A DNA stretch of 64,000 nt from Apiosordaria backusii (Eukaryota > Ascomycota > Sordariomycetes > Sordariales > Lasiosphaeriaceae). The stretch covers positions 2,728,001 to 2,792,000 of the forward strand of contig JAUKTV010000004.1 in the NCBI GenBank assembly GCA_030549205.1. The letters are read 5' to 3'. Each line of letters opens with the position of its first letter. Positions within the stretch are counted from its first letter, which is position 1. The notes under the pieces are model-generated. The model was not told the origin of the DNA. It was given only the letters and a program-made list of their open reading frames with translations, and searched no databases. This document shows positions 47,101 to 59,031 of this stretch, one piece after another. A program made the position numbers and the translations under genes.

Positions 47101-48422
47101 ATGTTCCTACCCTACAGTGTCACCTCTGTCTTATGTCCTCTGGTATACGTAATGCACGAACAGGATGACTGGAGCACCCCCAGAAAGATTGACAGAGATT
47201 CTTTAAGTTGATACCTGAGAAGAGATCCCCTCGACTCGAGTCTCTAACAAGCTTGATAGCCCGAGTACCAGCGGTATCACAACCACAAATACCGACCTTC
47301 TGGACTCCCCAAGTTCGACATCATCACCGAGACAGTCTCAGAGGTAAGTCACCTATCAAGACGGGCTAGAACGGAATTCCTATCGACTGGACCTATATCT
47401 AACCCAATTCTAGAACGAGGAAAAGAGGGGCGTGAGAGTCCTTCCTGGTGAAGTCTTTTGCCGCGTAGCCTTTGCCAGTCGGTACACAGGGGAGGATATT
47501 CTCTGCTCCTGCATCTTGCGCTTTGTTGACCGAGCGGGCTTGCTGCAACATCTCCGCAGGGGGCATGGGCTATCCATCCAGCGCTGGGATGGTGAATGGG
47601 ACAAGGGTGGACGTCCAATCAAGAGCAAGCAGGAAGTCGAGGATGCTTTGGGTAAGTCATAGATTGTAGCTAAAGAGCTTCAGAGGGGCTCAAGTCTCGG
47701 CACTGACTTGTTTTTTAATCAGCCGTTTACAAAGAGTGGAACCAGCTGGTCGCAGTCGAGGCCGAGGCCAATGCTGAGAACCTTCGAGAGATCGCGGAGG
47801 CTGAGGCTGAGGCTGAGAGGGCTCGGGAGATCGATGAGAAGAGTAAGTTATGACAAGAGGTTGTCGCTATGATCTTGGACGTTGGGCTAACATTGCTACC
47901 TATTTAGAAGCTCGCAAAGAGGCGATCCGAAGCAACTTGGACTTGGAAGCAATGCGAAACACGAACGATGTCCTCCATGACGCGAAGCACTACTTCCAGC
48001 GCGGCAACCAGAACAAATGGCCCATCAACCAGAGGGGAACCGATGTAAGGTTGGAGTTTCTCTGGCGTTTGGACCTGTCTGCTAATAGCTCACTGTTGAA
48101 CAGGCCCTCAAAGAAGAAGCAATGAGGCTTATCAAGCAAGATTACGATGATGTCGAGCATGAGGGCTCGCTTCGTTACAGCAGAGGATGCCACCCCTGCA
48201 GGCTTGCCGGATGTAAGAGGCCTACAATGGGAATCCGTCTGGAGTTTATATTAACTTGGTACAGATCGTCCGTGCAATTTCAACTTCCCCGACTGCATCT
48301 ACGTGGAGAGGTTTGGCTTCCTAAGAGCTGCTCTGGCCGCGCATAGCTTCAACAAGGAGCTGTATAAGGGTCCCCGCCAAGAGGAGGTCCCCGCGGGTTG
48401 GGAGGGGGCTGGGTGCTTCTAA
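47101..48422 (+). CDS. Hypothetical zinc-finger-like protein, seven exons
   Basis: Exons 47260-47343, 47414-47651, 47723-47842, 47908-48044, 48104-48212 and 48265-48422 are well supported by GTAAGT-type donors, CTAAC/CTAAT branches, proper acceptors and consistent phases. The first exon, 47101-47142 (ATG, 14 codons, GTATAC donor, 117-nt intron), is only the best available guess. The total would be 295 residues. Visible parts: a degenerate C2H2-like finger (CSCILRFVDRAGLLQHLRRGH); a Glu/Ala-rich, probably coiled-coil segment (AEANAENLREIAEAEAEAER); and a C-terminal Cys/His-containing region (RPCNFNFPDCIYVERFGFLR then AAHSF). The ends of the two finger-like parts could bind zinc. I do not recognise the family. 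A nuclear role is possible but unproven. Confidence 0.68.
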
Positions 48423-48611
48423 TGGAAAGGGAGACGGTTGGTCGTTGAATTACTCAGAATTTGGCATGGTTTAAGATGAAGCTTCTACGTGGAATGCGTT
48501 GCTTTCACTGTTTAGGTAACAAAATGTCTTTCAGTCATTCATAGCTAATAAAGCTTATTTTGTCTTTGTTCAGCATAGCAGTTACACACCCTTTTCTTCA
48601 CCATCGTGACG

Positions 48612-49697
48612 TTAAACTCGACACGACGTAGCATTCCCCTCCTGAGCCTCAATCAACTCTCCAAAATAGTTCACCATCCCATCATAAGCAGGGTGCTTGC
48701 TAAAGTCCTCAAACCACAACAAACTCGCACCATTACCCGCAAAAACATGCGGCACCCAGCTAAAAGGATCATAAAAGTCCCAAATCGTAATCCCCACACA
48801 CACGTCCTTCGTCTTGACACACGCACCCACCACCTTCTGATAGCACTCACTTTGCCACTGCAGCTTCTGCTCATCAACCGGCATCTTAATCCTCACATCC
48901 AATTCCGTAAACGCAACCTCATCTACCAACTCCTTATACTGCCCAATAGTATTGATCAAATCGGCCTCGCTCGGGTGGTTATCAGCATGCAAATGCGCCT
49001 GCATCCCCACCCCGTCAATCTTGATCCCAGCATCCTTGAGCATCTTGACCAACCTCACCGCGCCCGCAGTCTTGACACTAGCAGGCCTCTCAATCCCGTA
49101 GTCATTGTAATACAACTTCGCCTCTGGGTCGACCTTGGCAGCAGTCTCAAACGCAAGCCGGATGTACTCCTCCCCAAGAACATTGTAGAACACGCTCTTT
49201 CTGTACGTGCCGTCTTCGTCAAGGGCTTCGTTGAGAACATCCCAGTGGGCGCAGCGGCCGCGGTAATACCCAGCCACCTCGGTGATGTGTCTTACGATGG
49301 CCTCTCTCAGTCCTTCTTTGGTCCACTCGGTGGTCTCGACCCAGGGAGCGAGCTGGCTGTGCCAGACTAGGGCGTGACACCGCAGGATCTTGTTGGTCCT
49401 GTTGGCCAAGTCGGCGACGTAGTCACCCTCGGTGAAGTTGAAGACTCCGGGTTCGGGCTCGACAAACAGCCATTTCTGGCCGTTGGTCGGGGTGGTCTGG
49501 CCGAACTCCTTGGGATCTTCGAGGATGGCGTCGTATTGGGCGTAGGATTCGGGATAGGGCTCCCGTTCGCGAAAACCGGGAGTGTCGGTGGCGGCGCCGA
49601 AGTACTGCAGACCGGCCTTGACGGCGAGCTCGTGGAGCTGGGCGGTTGCGAGGGGGAGAGCCCCGGCTGCGGCGAGGAGGGAGGTAGAGAGACGCAT
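48612..49697 (-). CDS. Endo-beta-1,4-xylanase, glycoside hydrolase family 10
   Basis: The enzyme cleaves beta-1,4-xylan inside the chain and is secreted for plant-wall breakdown. A single exon of 361 residues; the ATG at 49697 is chosen because it starts a signal peptide (MRLSTSLLAAAGALPLATAQ). The GH10 barrel is complete: WLFVEPEPGVFNFTEGD, then LVWHSQLAPWV, the acid/base Glu157 in HWDVLNEALDE, and the nucleophile Glu265 in VAFTELDVRIKMP, then ITIWDFYDPFSWVP. There is no carbohydrate-binding module. A TATAAA (minus strand, 49788-49793) lies 91 nt before the start. It is followed upstream on the same strand by the GH3 gene, so the two hydrolases are in tandem but have separate promoters. Confidence 0.95.
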   Translation of the reverse strand: MRLSTSLLAAAGALPLATAQLHELAVKAGLQYFGAATDTPGFREREPYPESYAQYDAILEDPKEFGQTTPTNGQKWLFVEPEPGVFNFTEGDYVADLANRTNKILRCHALVWHSQLAPWVETTEWTKEGLREAIVRHITEVAGYYRGRCAHWDVLNEALDEDGTYRKSVFYNVLGEEYIRLAFETAAKVDPEAKLYYNDYGIERPASVKTAGAVRLVKMLKDAGIKIDGVGMQAHLHADNHPSEADLINTIGQYKELVDEVAFTELDVRIKMPVDEQKLQWQSECYQKVVGACVKTKDVCVGITIWDFYDPFSWVPHVFAGNGASLLWFEDFSKHPAYDGMVNYFGELIEAQEGNATSCRV

Positions 49698-50384
49698 GTT
49701 GATGGGGTTGGAGAAACAGAAGTGAGGATGCCCCCTGAGTCGATCAAGTCCAGAAATTCGGGAAAAGATGGGGGGGAGTATCTGCACTTTATAACATCGT
49801 AATTATGCACCTGCAGCAGGCAGCATCATCCTCCGCTTTTTTCCCCATCCCTTACCAGCGCCACGGAAGCGGGACAAGAAGGTTAATGAATTCCATATTG
49901 CAAATTCAGGGCACCGCAACCTGTGTGATACTCTTCTTCATGCAGAGACGATCACAGATGACCCCCCCTTTCCCCTCACGACGATCTCCAAAGTGGAAGC
50001 TCTTTCAGCCGAACCGTTAACCTTGATAGGAGCCAAGATCTGGCCCGCATTGAGCCTCAAGTGTCCGGGTGACGACCGACGGGGGGTCGCAACGGGGAGG
50101 CGCTGCCGGGTAAATCGGTGCGGGCCGGGTATATGCCATTTCCGGGTGGTCATCCGCTTCAATCGCCATTGAACTCCAAAACATTGGCGACATGCGTGTC
50201 TTGGCCACTGACGTAGAGATCGGGGACCGTTAGTAACTCGTACTCATATTGGAGACCCAGCTCATCCTCATAATATCCCAAATTCATAACTCATACACAT
50301 ACATCGTACACATAACCGCCCATAAGAAACCCAAAACGCCATCCTATCCCTTCCCGTCCCGAGGACATGCTATAAACCACTCCC
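49698..50384. promoter_or_regulatory. GH10 promoter region and GH3 3' UTR
   Basis: 687 bp between the xylanase start and the GH3 stop. I see no GGCTAA xylanase-regulator site. One CTCCGC near 49830 fits the carbon-catabolite repressor consensus on the minus strand, which is weak evidence alone. Confidence 0.4.
49788..49793 (-). promoter_or_regulatory. TATA box of the GH10 xylanase
   Basis: TATAAA on the minus strand, 91 nt upstream of the ATG, in a position typical for highly induced fungal secreted-enzyme genes. Confidence 0.5.
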
Positions 50385-53240
50385 TTAAACAGTAAATTTC
50401 CCTACCAAAGGCAAATCCCTACTACTCCCCCCAACCTCAACTTTAAATTCCCCCCTCCCCAACCTCCACTTCTGCCCCCTCACATCCCAAACACTCAAAT
50501 CCCTCCTTGTCAGCTCAAAAACCACCTTCTTCGTCTCTCCCACCCCAATCGACACCTTCTCGAACCCCCTCAACTGCCTAACAGGAACCTTCTCCCCTTC
50601 TCTTCCCGTCTCAGGGATCCCCAAGTACAACTGCGCAACCTCCTTCCCTTCCACCTCACCGTTATTCTCAACCTCAGCCTCCACCCTAACCAGCACATCC
50701 CACAAATCCTCCTGCCCACCCTCAACAATCTTCCCCTTGGGGAACTCCTCAAAGCTCTTGTTGCTATCCTTCTCAACCGCGAGATTGGCATACCGAAAAG
50801 TAGTGTAACTCAACCCAAACCCAAACTCAAACCTGGGCTTGATCTTGTTCTCGTCAAAGTGCCTATAGTCCACAAAGACACCCTCAGTGAAGTTGCTCTG
50901 CGGAAACTTCCTGAAGATGCCCTCCGGTTGATCTGGCCTGAGCATGTTTCCATAGTCCGACTCGTTACGAGCGACAGTATACGGCAGTTTACCCGAAGGG
51001 TTCTCCTTTCCATACAAGATTGACACCAGCGCCTTTCCTGATGCTTGACCCGGCAGGTGCGCAAAGATCACGGCTGTGACGTTGGGGTGGTCGATGAACT
51101 CCTCTACAAGCCTTATGCCGGCGTTGTGGAAGATGACAACGGTGTTGTTGCACTGGCTGGCGACGTGTAGGATCAAATCATCGGTGTAATCGTCTCGAAG
51201 ACCAGGTCTGTCAGCGCCTTCGGCTGCCCAAGCGTTGCCGAGGACTAGACAGGCGCTGGAGACGGGGTCAACTGCTGGCTTGCCATTGTGGAAATCCCAG
51301 AAGAGAGCGGTGTCATCCTCGTAGGCTTGCTGGATGATGGCATCATATGGCGAGATGGCGAGTGACTGGGAGGTGGCGCCTGATCCACCGCCTGAGTACA
51401 ATGTTCCGTTAAAAGCAATGCCTGTCGTTCCTGGTGTTGCGCCCGACCAGCCAAAGAAGCCTGCACCAAATTCTTGATAGTCAAAAGACCCGGAACCCAT
51501 CAGCCAAGGGGATAGACCGTCTGTTGGATTGTTTTCGTCGGGATTCTTGGCAGAGTAGCCGTAGATAGACAACAATTTGGGTGTTTTGAGGGGCAAGGCT
51601 TTGCGGATGTTTTTTACTAGAACGTGGCCTTCAACTGCGCCGTCAAACAGAGTAGATTTGAAGGAGGAGTTTCTCGCGTCGACAATGCGATGTGGCTTGG
51701 TGAGATCTTTGGGCATACCGACCCCTGGACCAGGGAAGTCTTTGTCTTGGCCCATCTGATACCAGGAAGCAATTGTTCTGTCTGTGTCAGCATGTTCCTC
51801 TGTATAGCAGGCGACAGACTTACCTGATAACCATGTCATCCAGTCGACTCTCAGGAACTGTTCCATTTTTGATGGCGTCTTTCAGATGCGAGCCCCAGAA
51901 ATCCCCACCATTCGGCATGGCCATATCCATACCTGCCTCAGCGGTGGCGACTCCAGCATGCTGAGCCCCCCAATCACTCACAACTCCGCCCTGGAACCCG
52001 AGCTCAGTCTTGAGCAGCCCGTTCTGCGTCTTGCTGTTCGCACAGCCATAAGAGTTGTTGACCCTCTGGTAGGAGCACATGATGCTTCCCGTCCCAGCAC
52101 GCACCGCATCTTGGAAGGGCCTGGTTCCGTAGTTAGCATCTATGTCTTTACCATCAGAGCTCCAGTAGTTACTTACCATAGATAAATCTCATGCATAGTC
52201 CTGTCATCAATATTTGACGACACAGCCTCCGCGCCATTTCCAGGGTTCCTGTTTGTCTCCTGCTCGTTGGCGACAAAGTGCTTCAAATCTCATCAGTATC
52301 AAGATCATTCTAATGATTCCCTGATGAGAACATACCTTGGTGCTGGCAATAACCCCAACCCCTTGCACCCCCTTTACAGTCTCACCGACCAACACTCCGG
52401 ACAGGTACGGGTCACTGGCAAAGCCTTCCCAATTCCTTCCACCGCTCACCACCCTTCCCGCTGGCCCAACCACAGGTCCTAGAAGGATGTTGACCCCCTT
52501 CGTTCTAAACTCACCTCCCATGCCCTTGCCCCTCGCCAGAGTAAGCTCCTTGTTCCAGCTCGCCCCAACGTGAATTCCACTCGGCCAGCTGCTGACGAAA
52601 TCAGTTCCTCTGACTCCCTGTCCAGCATCAGCTAGGCACATTCCCGGGAATTTCAAGCGTGAAATGGCAGGTAAGAAGCCAGGGCATGAGGTCTCGGAGT
52701 TGGCCCCGGCTGTGAGGCTGATCTGTTCGCCTTTCGTTAGTTTTATTCTCACTTCGCAATAATGACAGAGGAAGGGTATGGTACCTTCTCGTCCAGCGTC
52801 ATCTTGCCCACAAATTCCTTGGCGCTATCGAACGCCTCTTTCCACCCTCCAGAGCCAGTCATTTCCGCTATTGATGACATTTCTGTCAGCATTTCTCCTC
52901 TATCATATTGTTGTCAGGGGATAATATACTCACGAGAAGGATAAACCGGCTCTGACCCTCCGTAAAAATACTCGTCATTCTGGATGATCTCCCCCTGATC
53001 CATCCCTTCCCCAGAACCATTGCCATTGCGTTTGGGCAGTGCAGCCAGCCCCGCCAGCCCACCGCCGATTACCACAAGTATGAGAACGATTACCAAGAGG
53101 CCTTTTTTCGTCTTGAAGAAGGCCAGTTTTGATTGTCAACTCTTCTTTTCTTGTTGATATGCTGGCGGCTGATCTGAGGGGAGGAGGGCTGAGGTGTGAT
53201 GACTGCCCGCTTTGTGGGAAAGGAGGGAGGCGGAGGCCAT
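50385..53240 (-). CDS. GH3 beta-glucosidase with N-terminal membrane anchor; in-frame TGA at codon 35
   Basis: GH3 beta-glucosidases release glucose from cello-oligosaccharides and other beta-glucosides. There are six exons: 53240-52934, 52867-52785, 52722-52336, 52280-52177, 52120-51824 and 51777-50385. All junctions keep one frame of 857 codons. The nucleophile is Asp343 in GGVVSDWGAQHAG; also seen are GRNWEGFASDPYLSG, KHFVANEQETNRN and SIMCSYQRVNNSYGC, a C-terminal alpha/beta sandwich, and a fibronectin-III-like end (FGFGLSYTTF then QLRGFEKV). Upstream is a 22-residue hydrophobic anchor (47-68) preceded by Lys (TKKGLLVIVLILVVIGGG) and a polar tail starting MASASLLSHKAGS. Tail and anchor share one frame but are separated by TGA (53138-53136). 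No splice I can find removes it; the next ATG, in GEGMDQGE, lies past the anchor. It could be a nonsense mutation (CGA to TGA), readthrough, or an unseen upstream exon. Confidence 0.88.
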
Positions 53241-56200
53241 TTTGACTTGTGTCTAATTTCCTTTCGAGCTCTGAGATGTGATGAAACTCAAATCAAGTGT
53301 CAATTTGGGAGGTTGTGTTGGTTCTGAGTTGTGATATGTGTTGGCTTGTTTACATCGGTTTGACGAGGTCGAGAACACCAAAGGATTGGCTAGGAAACCG
53401 TCAAAGTAACAGAACAGTGATTGAATCAAATTATACGTCCGTCTGCATAAGTGACAATTCCGGATTGAGTCCCCCTCTGCAGTAAAATGATGCACTCGTA
53501 GGTGGTTGTGTGATGTGAAGGCAGGAATGATTCTTGACCCCTCCTCTGCAGCAACTGCCGCTGTTGTTTACACCTGCAGCCAATTGGCGTTGCCAGCGGC
53601 GATCAACCTTAAAGAGCGCCAAGACCCGATACTTCTATTGAACAGTCACGAAAACTTTCGATTTCTCAACCATTTGTTCCGCTCCTCAGATATCTGCTCT
53701 TTCTCGTTGATTATTTGTTGATTTTGACTCGTACAACATATGAACATCTGATCAAACCAACTTTCACAACTTCATATAATGTTTTATGCATTCTCCCTTT
53801 CTTCGGAGTTATGTCAGGGTTAGGGTGCGAGGTATTTACAAGAAGACTGGTTTGAGTTTCAGAAACAATCCAATGCAATGATCTCCACTAACCAAATGTT
53901 TTTGGCATAGCAAAATGCTTGACTGTTCAGACTCGATGCTGCTGTCTCACAGTGAAGCATCGCCTTGCGCTTTGATGCTCCTGTCAGTGCTCGCGGCGCG
54001 TCGGTCGTGCATCCGTAGCAGCAACGGACCGTTGGCGGTGGAGCTGCCGTGACAGGAAGCGGGCCAGCCAACAAACTGGGGTTGGAAACCGTAATTCCGA
54101 AGAACCTCAACGACCTCTAATCTTTTCAACCTCCAGGACAACTTCTCTTTAACTACAGGCAGTCTCATCGAGATCCAAAATGTAGTAAAACGCAACTATC
54201 TCAGAACTTACCGATGCCCACGAGATATTCAAGACAGTCAACTACACCGCTTGATACCGCATTCGCTTACATAACCTCCAATCCCACCGAAACATCCATC
54301 CTCTCCCCGCCCTGCCATCGTCAACTTGTCTCCCCCTGCCAGGTCGCCGGTGTCCTTTCAACGATCCCACACCTCCCGGCTGAACCTTCCTCGGACAACA
54401 CCGAGACCCCTTCAATCCGCCTCCATCTGCGGTCCCTCTCCGTTACGGAGTAGTATCAGGCATTTTGGCAACCGGAATGCACTGCCAGTGACAACTGCTT
54501 TGGTGACGTTCGGCAGATGAACGCCCCTAGCAATCCTTTTTCATCCTGCTCAAACATCGAACAGTCAAATATTTGCATCATCAGGGGGAGTTCGGCGTTG
54601 ATAAATTCATGATATCGGACATGGGTGCCACTCACAACAAGGCATGGCAGCCACGTGCGGTTCACGTTCCTCCGTCCGATCGAGATTGATGAAATGTCCG
54701 TGACACACTTTGGCTTTTTGCCGCTACCGAATCTCGTCCCTTACAGCAAGCAGCAGGTCATCTCGGGATCGATGAACCGGATTTACATACACAGGACGGC
54801 ACGACATCCGTCTTCCTTTTAATTAGAGAAGATCTCATGAATCGGTGAATCTGAGCCCTACGACACCCAGATCAATCTTGCACGAGAGAGGTAGGTGAGC
54901 CACCGCCACCACCATCGAAAAGAAATCTCCCCGAGTAAACCTGCAGCATTACCCGGCTTTGTCTCCCATCTTTGCATCTCACACTGTGTGGTACGGATTT
55001 CACACCGAACCGAGCATCTTCAGCAAGTAAGACCACAGGCTAAGACATACATCCCGCAACTTCGAGACATGGTTTCCAGGTTGACCTACATGAATATCGT
55101 AGCATCAAGCAAAACGGACTTGCAACAACTGAACTCACCGTTTTCCTCGGTGACAAATCTCAGTGGAAGAACTGTTCAAACTGACAAGTCAAATGCCGAA
55201 TCCTTTTGCCTTTCTTGATTGCTGTCGCTCTCAGGGGGGAAAAAGAAAGCACAAAAGGCAACGAAGTAACGAAGTTCCACTTTCTCCATGCCCACTCCGC
55301 CCACTCCGCCTGTCACCCCAAAGTCCAACGGTCAAGTTGGCATGAAGTGGATATTCTCCTTCCTCGGTGGATTCTCCGACATCCTCGCAAGAGTCGCAAC
55401 ATCCAAGTTCTCGGAAAACGTCGCCGATGTCTGCTTGGAAATACACTAGCGTCGAAAGCCGGGGATTAAACTTGCATCTCCCCGGTGTAGCGCATGCTAA
55501 CGTTTCAATCTCAAATCTACACTATAGGCAAGCCAGCCAAGTAATAAAAAAAAAAAACCAACGGCTGGACAAAACATTCAGTGAGTTTTCTCCCCTCATT
55601 CATCTTGTTCATCAGTGCTGCAAACTTCGATGCTGTCTTCCAGAGCCGGGGCTGGATTCCTTCTCTGCAACGGCAGCACCCGGGGGCGCCGGCTTTCTAC
55701 TCCACTGCAGCAACCTCCTTTTCGGCAGTTGGGAGCGTCGATCGTTTGTTTTATCTCTTGTCGATCGTCTTCTTCAAATATCGATAATGGACTTCAAGTG
55801 AGAGTACCGTAATAAGAAAACAAAGAAAATTTGGCCGAAGGAACGGTTATCTCGAATGGATGCAATTGCCCCTATTCCTCGCATATCCCCAACCGAACAC
55901 ACCTGACCTCGGCTGCTGCCTCGTTTCTTTTTGAGTTCTTTTTTCTAAGATGGCGCCTTGTGGTCTTGGTAGCATGACAACCACACCTTCAAACCACACC
56001 ACCGAACAGAAAGCTGGTTTCGGTTGACGACAGGGGCCCATTTGGAATGTAACCCTTTCTTCATGTCCGAAAAAGTCAACGAACAACAAATGGAAACCAG
56101 CCCAAAACTGACAAGTTTGTTGACGAAGCAGCAAGGCAACAAAAAAAAAGCCTGCGAAATATTCCGTCCACTGCCAAACTAACCCCCACTGAAATTTTCC

Positions 56201-57719
56201 TCATGAGAAAGAAATGAACGTGTCCGTACGGCGTAAAATGCAACCAAAATCAATGGCACCTCTCGAAAACGTTGGTAAAAAGCAGCCTCTCTTATAACTG
56301 CCACTTTCTCTCGCTTGCTCTTGAACCTGTCTCATTTACGGCTGATCACCCACTTGTTCCCCCACCTCCCCAAAAGAACAGCACGTTTTCTACCCACCGT
56401 TCATGCAGTGTCACATCAACTTCTTATTCCCCATCCCATCCCAACCACTGGGGTCACATCCTGTCCCCTTGCTCACTGCGGTAAATTCCCCACCCGCCGT
56501 CAACCGCCTCGCCTGTCCGTTGCTCCCGCGCGCCGTTTTAACCACAAGCCATCTTCAGCCCTGGGATATAAGAGACCTCACCTCCCCTCTTACGAGCTAT
56601 CAGCTCGACTGTCACACGACCATTTATCTCACTCAATTATTTCACACTCTTGTTTTTAAAAGTAACTTTTTCCAATTCCTACTCATCTCACGTACTCTCA
56701 CACACTCTCTGATCTTTAATCTCACACATCAGATGCTTCGTCTCTCTCGCTCCCACGAAAGAAACATCACAGCACAAATAATACAACCTCTTTTCACCCC
56801 CTAGGTATCCAACAACCATCAACACCACACATAAAAAAACACACGAGCTCTCCTCTTCTGCGTGGTAAGTCACAATTAGCAGAAAACAAAAGCGGTGCGG
56901 TGCGCCATGAGAAAACAAATCGTCAACCCTCGTAAAAAACGCAAAATGCACCCTTCCTCCTCTTTCCCAGTAGGTATATATAAATTATGAACAATAAAGA
57001 TAACACCAAAAAAAAAGTATACACCTGAAAATCTGCCCAACGGCACAATGTCGTCATTCGAATTCGATCCCGGTTCGGAACGGCAACGGTAGTGTAGGTA
57101 AGTAAATTCGGTTCGTAGACGGGACGGGCGGGAGACGGAATCGTAGACGACGGACTGAGGTTCGTAACAAACGTCGATCTGCATATTCATGCAGTTCTCT
57201 GCAGCGTGTCGGTTTTCTCGGCTTTTGTCAAGAGAAAATGCAGAGAAAACGGCAGGGTGTTGTTGCAGCAGACTGGCATGAAGAGAAAACGGAGGACGAG
57301 GGTGTGTTTCGAATCTGATATCATGTTCTGAATCAAACCCTATCAAAAAAACAGAGTAAACTCCGGTTAGGTCACATTTTCCTTTCCCCGGTAAACCAAA
57401 ACAAAACGAAAAAAAAAAAAGACAAAACCGTCCAGAGCCCAGTATCATGATAAGTAATGACAAGGATGACGTAAAAAAAAAGAAAACCAAGACAAAACAG
57501 AACGGGAATAAGAGGGTAATTTGGTGAATTACAACCATTTGTGTCTCTCCAGTGAGACTTCTCCTCTCCACATATTTTCAGGCCTCTTTCTTGAGACGGC
57601 CCTTTTTTTACATGGGGGGCGCACTGTTCGTAGAATAAAATGTGAGATAATCAAGAGGCGAAGAAGAGAAAAAGGGGTGTGCAAAAAAGGTGTTGCATAT
57701 GCAAATAAGTGTTCGCCCC
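53241..57719. other. Gene-poor region, 4.5 kb, between GH3 start and G-alpha end
   Basis: The right part (about 56900-57719) is A-rich with many poly-A runs on the plus strand and is probably the G-alpha 3' UTR and downstream region. The left part holds the GH3 promoter. Open frames (55163-55469, 56315-56804, 56876-57571) have no recognisable domain and are crossed by simple sequence. A CAGGGTTAGGG near 53816 is too short to be telomeric. Confidence 0.45.
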
Positions 57720-59031
57720 TTACAATATAAGCTGCTTCAAGTTCCGTTGGATAATCATATCCTGCACGGAGCCCATGGTAATCTTGAGCAAGTTTGTGTC
57801 GGTCGCGTTAGTGAAGTGTCCGTAAATTTCCTTCTCTGGGTTCCGGTTCAGAGCCCTGAACTTGTCCATGAAGTACTTGCTGGCCAGCTTCCAATCGTCC
57901 GGTGGGCCGTGGTAGTCAGTGAAGCCGTGGTCCGTTATCGGGCTCTTGGCCAGCTTCTCTTTGAAAAGATCCATCTTGTTGAGGAAGAGAATCAGGGCCG
58001 ACTTGCTGAACCAGTGGGAATTGGCGATCGACTCCCACAGCATCAAGGCTTCGTTCATTTGGTTCTGGTTTCGGCGTTAGTTTCCGTTTTTCTCGCCCAA
58101 TATTTGGGGTAGGTGTGGGGGTCAACATACGCCGTCCTTGTCCTCCACCAAACATTGGTCGTAGCCTGAAATCGCAACCAAGAACAGCAGGCAATTGACG
58201 TTTTCGAAACAGTGAATCCACTTCTTGCGCTCTGATCTTTGGCCACCGACGTCGAACATGCGATAGGTGAGTTGGCCCAAGTCGAAGATGGTCTCGGTGA
58301 TGCCCGTTGTCCTTAACCTTGAGCGCAAAAGATCCTGATCAGTCGGTACGTAGTCCTTGGCCCAAACACGGTCCAAATCTCCGCAAAAGCTGCAAGTTGT
58401 TTGGTCAGCACTTTGCAATAAACACCACTGTTCCGACGGTAAAGGCTGCTTACTAGTCGAGGTTGTCATGCAGGGCATATTCGTTGCCCTTCGCGATGGC
58501 CCTCTTCACACCTTCGTCCTCCCATAGGCTCTTGATGGGCGCCAAATAATCTTCTGGTAGTGGCTCATCGGCAACCACATCGTAGTCTACCATGATGTGC
58601 GCCATGTTTTTCTGCGCAGGTTGCGTTAGTCGAAGATGGCCGAGACTACAAAGTTTGTACTGACCTCGTTGTCTGGGTTCTCGAATGGGATGTTGAGTTC
58701 GTTCATGGCGTCAAAGATTAACCGGAATGAATGAACAATATTTTGGAACACCACTGGCTTCCACTCCAACTTTTCATTTTTGCTGAACCCCGACGCATAG
58801 ATCAACTTCATCTGCTTCAACACGGTCGACTTTCCGGATTCGCCCGCTCCTGTTTGACATGGTTAGGATAGCTGCAGACAGCGCCATGGGACAAGCCGAA
58901 GTATCCGTACCTAATAACAACAGCTTCACCTCTTTGGACAATTTCTTTTCATCGGCACGAATAATCTTGTCCAACTCGCGCGACCTGGCCGCGCCAGCTT
59001 CGTCGCCTTTCTCACGAGCTCCAAAACACAT
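57720..59031 (-). CDS. gna-2: Heterotrimeric G protein alpha subunit, group II (GNA-2 type)
   Basis: A GTP-binding subunit that couples seven-TM receptors to signalling at the plasma membrane. There are five exons: 59031-58911, 58849-58665, 58611-58454, 58389-58131 and 58064-57720 (355 residues). Switch and nucleotide motifs are all present: P-loop GAGESGKS (41-48, split by intron 1), switch I LRTTGITE with Arg181, switch II DVGGQRSE with Gln205, NKMD (270-273) and TNATDT near the C-terminus. The N-terminus MCFGARE has Cys2 (possible palmitoylation) but no Gly2, so no myristoylation. The C-terminus lacks the Cys of pertussis-sensitive subunits (LKQLIL). The MCFG start, the 355-residue length and the KEVKLLLLG sequence point to the group II subunits of filamentous fungi, the least essential of the three classes. 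Confidence 0.95.

Noticed and set aside
53814..53832. CAGGGTTAGGG as a possible interstitial telomere repeat
   Set aside because: Barely two units; expected by chance in a window of this size.
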